DNA from: Oscillospiraceae bacterium
GTDB lineage: Bacteria > Bacillota > Clostridia > Oscillospirales > Ruminococcaceae
Direction of reading: 5' to 3'
DNA: 7,942 nt
Assembly (NCBI GenBank): GCA_020024475.1
Contig: JAHHTS010000100.1
Coordinates: 1-7,942 of the forward strand
Part shown: positions 6,371 to 7,942 of the stretch, piece after piece
How the letters are laid out: each line of letters begins with the position of its first letter
How positions within the stretch are numbered: the first letter of the stretch is position 1
Notes under the pieces: model-generated
What the model was told of the DNA's origin: nothing
The model's database searches: none
What the model saw: only the letters and a program-made list of their open reading frames with translations
Translations under genes and position numbers: made by a program

Positions 6371-7057
6371 ATGTTTTTAAGTTGTTTTAAAAATATAAAT
6401 ATTTATACCATTTTATTGCGGGTTTTTCTTGCGCTCCTTATAGGGGGAATCATTGGACTTGAACGAGGAAGAAAGAGACATCCTGCTGGATTTAAGACAT
6501 ACATGTTGGTGTGTCTTGGTGCAACATTAGTAATGATGACGAATCAGTATATATATGAGACATTCTCTATGACAGGAGATATTTCAAGATTAGGGGCACA
6601 AGTAGTTAGCGGGATAGGATTCCTTGGGGCTGGAACAATTATAGTTACAAAACGAAATCAAGTTCGAGGGTTAACGACAGCAGCAGGTTTGTGGACAGCG
6701 GCATGTGTTGGTTTGGCAATTGGAATTGGATTTTATGAAGGTGCACTGGTTGCGGGAGGAGCCGTATTTTTGATTATGACTTTTTTTAATAGATTGGATG
6801 TGTTTCTGTATTCTAGATCGACAGTTTTAAAATTATATATGAATTTGAATAATACAGAATGTGTTACCAAGCTTGTAGAATTCTTTAAGCAAAAAGAATA
6901 TCAAATTAGTGATATGCAGATTTATAAAGAAAAAGAAGCTGGGATAAGATGGATTTCAATTGTGTTAACATTAAAACTGCCAAAAGGTATGGATCATGAA
7001 AAAATTTTGGAAGAAGTTGCAGAGTTTGATGGGATTACCTATATTGAGGAGTTATAA
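6371..7057 (+). CDS. MgtC/SapB-family membrane protein
   Basis: Inner-membrane protein of the MgtC/SapB family, recognised by LLIGGIIGLERGRKRHPAGFKT (22-43, read in two parts: GGIIGLERGR and HPAGFKT), RLGAQVVSGIGFLGAGTI at 73-90 and VRGLTTAAGLWTAACVG at 98-114. There are about four hydrophobic segments in residues 12-140. Residues about 150-228 form a soluble tail with an ACT-like alternation of strands and helices, as in full-length MgtC. In enterobacteria MgtC supports growth in low magnesium and inside macrophages and acts on F-type ATP synthase; in Firmicutes the role is mostly undefined. The start is three bases after the stop of the hydrolase gene and has only a weak ribosome-binding site (AGAATAGAG), so translation is probably coupled. 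Its presence in a solute-import operon is unusual. A long hairpin follows. Confidence 0.93.
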   Translation: MFLSCFKNINIYTILLRVFLALLIGGIIGLERGRKRHPAGFKTYMLVCLGATLVMMTNQYIYETFSMTGDISRLGAQVVSGIGFLGAGTIIVTKRNQVRGLTTAAGLWTAACVGLAIGIGFYEGALVAGGAVFLIMTFFNRLDVFLYSRSTVLKLYMNLNNTECVTKLVEFFKQKEYQISDMQIYKEKEAGIRWISIVLTLKLPKGMDHEKILEEVAEFDGITYIEEL

Positions 7058-7076
7058 AAAGAAAGAGTAATAAGAG

Positions 7077-7129
7077 AATAGAGGTGTTGTGAACCAAGTA
7101 AAATAATTCCAGTTCACAACACCTCTATT
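7077..7129. terminator. Perfect 18-bp inverted repeat, probable bidirectional terminator
   Basis: The left arm at 7077-7094 (AATAGAGGTGTTGTGAAC) is the exact reverse complement of the right arm at 7112-7129, around a 17-base A/T-rich loop. It lies between two convergent genes: 19 bases after the stop of the MgtC-like gene and 17 bases from the stop of the YesL-like gene. The following sequence is only moderately U-rich on the plus strand (ATTATT counting the arm end) and pyrimidine-rich on the minus strand (CTCTTATTACTCTTTCTTTTT in part). The length and perfection of the stem are unusual for a simple intrinsic terminator, but position and symmetry favour termination in both directions. Confidence 0.75.
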
Positions 7130-7146
7130 ATTGAAATCTCATTTCG

Positions 7147-7791
7147 TTATATTGTATCATTTTCAATCATTGAAATATACTTTTCGAAAATACGATTGAA
7201 CATTTTGCTATTTAGATAGGCAATTCCAGAGAATCCAATTAGAAACATAAAAGGTATCAAAAAATATGCAGAAAATGGATAAGAGGATAGTGTGAGAATA
7301 GGAGTGATGTTTAGGAGTACTATTAAGAATGTCCAAGGTATAAGATTAGCAATACTTACTGTAAAAGCGTTTTTAAAAGTTTGCTGAATTGAATTAATAA
7401 ACTTGCACTGTAAAGGAAAAATATAACTTATAATACATGTAAGACAAAAAGCTAAAATTAAAAATATATATCTAAATATAGTTGGAAATTCAAAATGGTT
7501 TACAAGATATAAGTCAAGTCCTAAAATTAAACCCAGTAAAAGTAGAATGATCCATATAATAGTTGATTGGCGAAAATTGTTTTTAAAAGCAGAATAATAA
7601 TTTTTTAGAAGATGTGGATCATTGTTTTTGGAAATCTTCATGACTACAGAATAAAGTGCAGTTATGGAGGCTCCTATTGTAAGTAAAGGAATGCAAGTAA
7701 TAAGAAATAAAATGTTCAATAGCACTAAATCTGCTAAGGTTGAAAAGAAATTCCAAACAGAATTTTCGGGACTAAATATACTTGAGTTCAT
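7147..7791 (-). CDS. YesL-like DUF624 membrane protein
   Basis: Integral membrane protein of 214 residues resembling YesL of Bacillus subtilis (DUF624). The recognisable part is the N terminus: FFSTLADLVLLNILFLITC at 15-33, then IPLLTIGASITALYSVVMK at 34-52, the family's conserved IP-x-x-TIG-x-x-x-TALY motif. Hydrophobic stretches lie near 19-50, 76-97, 104-127, 146-167 and 171-194. The biochemical role of the family is not known. Members are frequently encoded beside COG1653-type binding proteins and their two permeases, which matches the context here. The start ATG is preceded at eight bases by AAGGAG (7805-7800). The gene is convergent with the import operon, but its promoter carries the same operator core, suggesting it belongs to the same regulon. 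Confidence 0.88.
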   Translation of the reverse strand: MNSSIFSPENSVWNFFSTLADLVLLNILFLITCIPLLTIGASITALYSVVMKISKNNDPHLLKNYYSAFKNNFRQSTIIWIILLLLGLILGLDLYLVNHFEFPTIFRYIFLILAFCLTCIISYIFPLQCKFINSIQQTFKNAFTVSIANLIPWTFLIVLLNITPILTLSSYPFSAYFLIPFMFLIGFSGIAYLNSKMFNRIFEKYISMIENDTI

Positions 7792-7817
7792 TTTGCGTAC
7801 TCCTTGTTTTTTATGTA

Positions 7818-7846
7818 ATTATAACATAAGCGTTTCAAAGAGTAAA
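7818..7846 (-). promoter_or_regulatory. Promoter of the YesL-like gene
   Basis: On the minus strand a perfect -10 TATAAT (7823-7818) with the extended TG at 7826-7825 is preceded by a 17-bp spacer and TTTACT (7846-7841), a four-of-six match to the -35 consensus. Transcription would start near 7811, about 20 bases before the start codon, leaving room for the AAGGAG ribosome-binding site. The spacer contains a LacI-type operator core. Confidence 0.65.
7825..7838. promoter_or_regulatory. Second LacI-type operator, between -35 and -10 of the YesL-like gene
   Basis: Read on the minus strand this is TTGAAACGCTTATG: one half (TTGAAACG) is an ideal half-site and the other half is degenerate, with AAGCGTTT as the symmetric centre. 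It shares the nine bases CGTTTCAAA with the operator at the import operon promoter, in the same orientation relative to the plus strand. Position inside the promoter spacer fits repression. Because only one half is strong, binding may be weaker than at the import operon. Confidence 0.45.
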
Positions 7847-7888
7847 TTGAGGAGCAATAAGCAAAGTTGATTCAATTAGTGAACTTCA

Positions 7889-7917
7889 TTGACGAAAAGA
7901 AAGTTTTCCGCTACAAT
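7889..7917 (+). promoter_or_regulatory. Outward-facing promoter at the right edge
   Basis: TTGACG (7889-7894) and TACAAT (7912-7917) are separated by exactly 17 bp, each matching the sigma-A consensus at five of six positions. It points rightwards, so it would drive a gene whose start lies beyond the window and which is divergent from the YesL-like gene. No start codon with a ribosome-binding site is visible in the remaining 25 bases. A short inverted repeat (GAAAA / TTTTC, 7894-7908) lies in the spacer but is too weak to name as an operator. No copy of the CGTTTCAAA core lies in this promoter; the nearest is about 50 bp to the left. Confidence 0.5.
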
Positions 7918-7942
7918 AAGTACATTGAATTTTGAAAGAAAA

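Noticed and set aside
7362..7375. cre-like palindrome TAAAAGCGTTTTTA
   Set aside because: It lies deep within the YesL-like coding region and lacks the conserved outer G and C of CcpA sites; explained by Lys/Asn/Ala/Phe codons in AT-rich DNA.
7664..7870. Plus-strand open frame opposite the YesL-like gene start
   Set aside because: Antisense to a supported gene and its promoter, with no recognisable product.

Overview
The window is AT-rich. It has strong AGGAGG-type ribosome-binding sites, a lipoprotein signal peptide with a lipobox, and sigma-A-like promoters. Together with the family content this suggests a Gram-positive anaerobe of the Clostridia, perhaps Lachnospiraceae. That assignment is an inference from style; no rRNA or other marker gene is present. 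No mobile element, CRISPR array or RNA gene was found.

Layout. A 733-residue LacI-type regulator with an extra C-terminal solute-binding-protein domain lies on the minus strand (65-2266). Across a 289-bp divergent intergenic region, an import operon runs to the right: a lipoprotein solute-binding protein (2556-3872), two MalF/MalG-type permeases (3951-4844, 4856-5674), a metallo-beta-lactamase-fold hydrolase (5687-6367) and an MgtC/SapB-family membrane protein (6371-7057). Genes from the first permease to the MgtC-like gene are separated by 3 to 12 bases. The binding-protein gene is set apart from them by 78 bp containing a hairpin. The operon meets a convergent DUF624/YesL-like membrane protein gene (7147-7791, minus strand) at a perfect 18-bp inverted repeat that probably terminates both. 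At the right edge a good promoter points out of the window.

How the parts may work together. The binding protein captures a solute outside the cell and the two permeases carry it in, with an ATPase that must be encoded elsewhere. The binding protein resembles the UgpB-like branch of the COG1653 family. The hydrolase might cleave a phosphodiester of the imported compound, but this is inference. The regulator has no signal peptide, so it should sense the solute or a derivative in the cytoplasm, possibly through two separate binding modules. A LacI-type palindrome with a central CG overlaps the -35 box of the import operon. The same 9-base core sits between the -35 and -10 boxes of the YesL-like gene. 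This suggests one regulon that includes both.

The most notable items are the three-part LacI/solute-binding regulator, the shared operator core, the hydrolase and MgtC-like genes attached to a sugar-type ABC operon, and the hairpin between the binding-protein gene and the permease genes.
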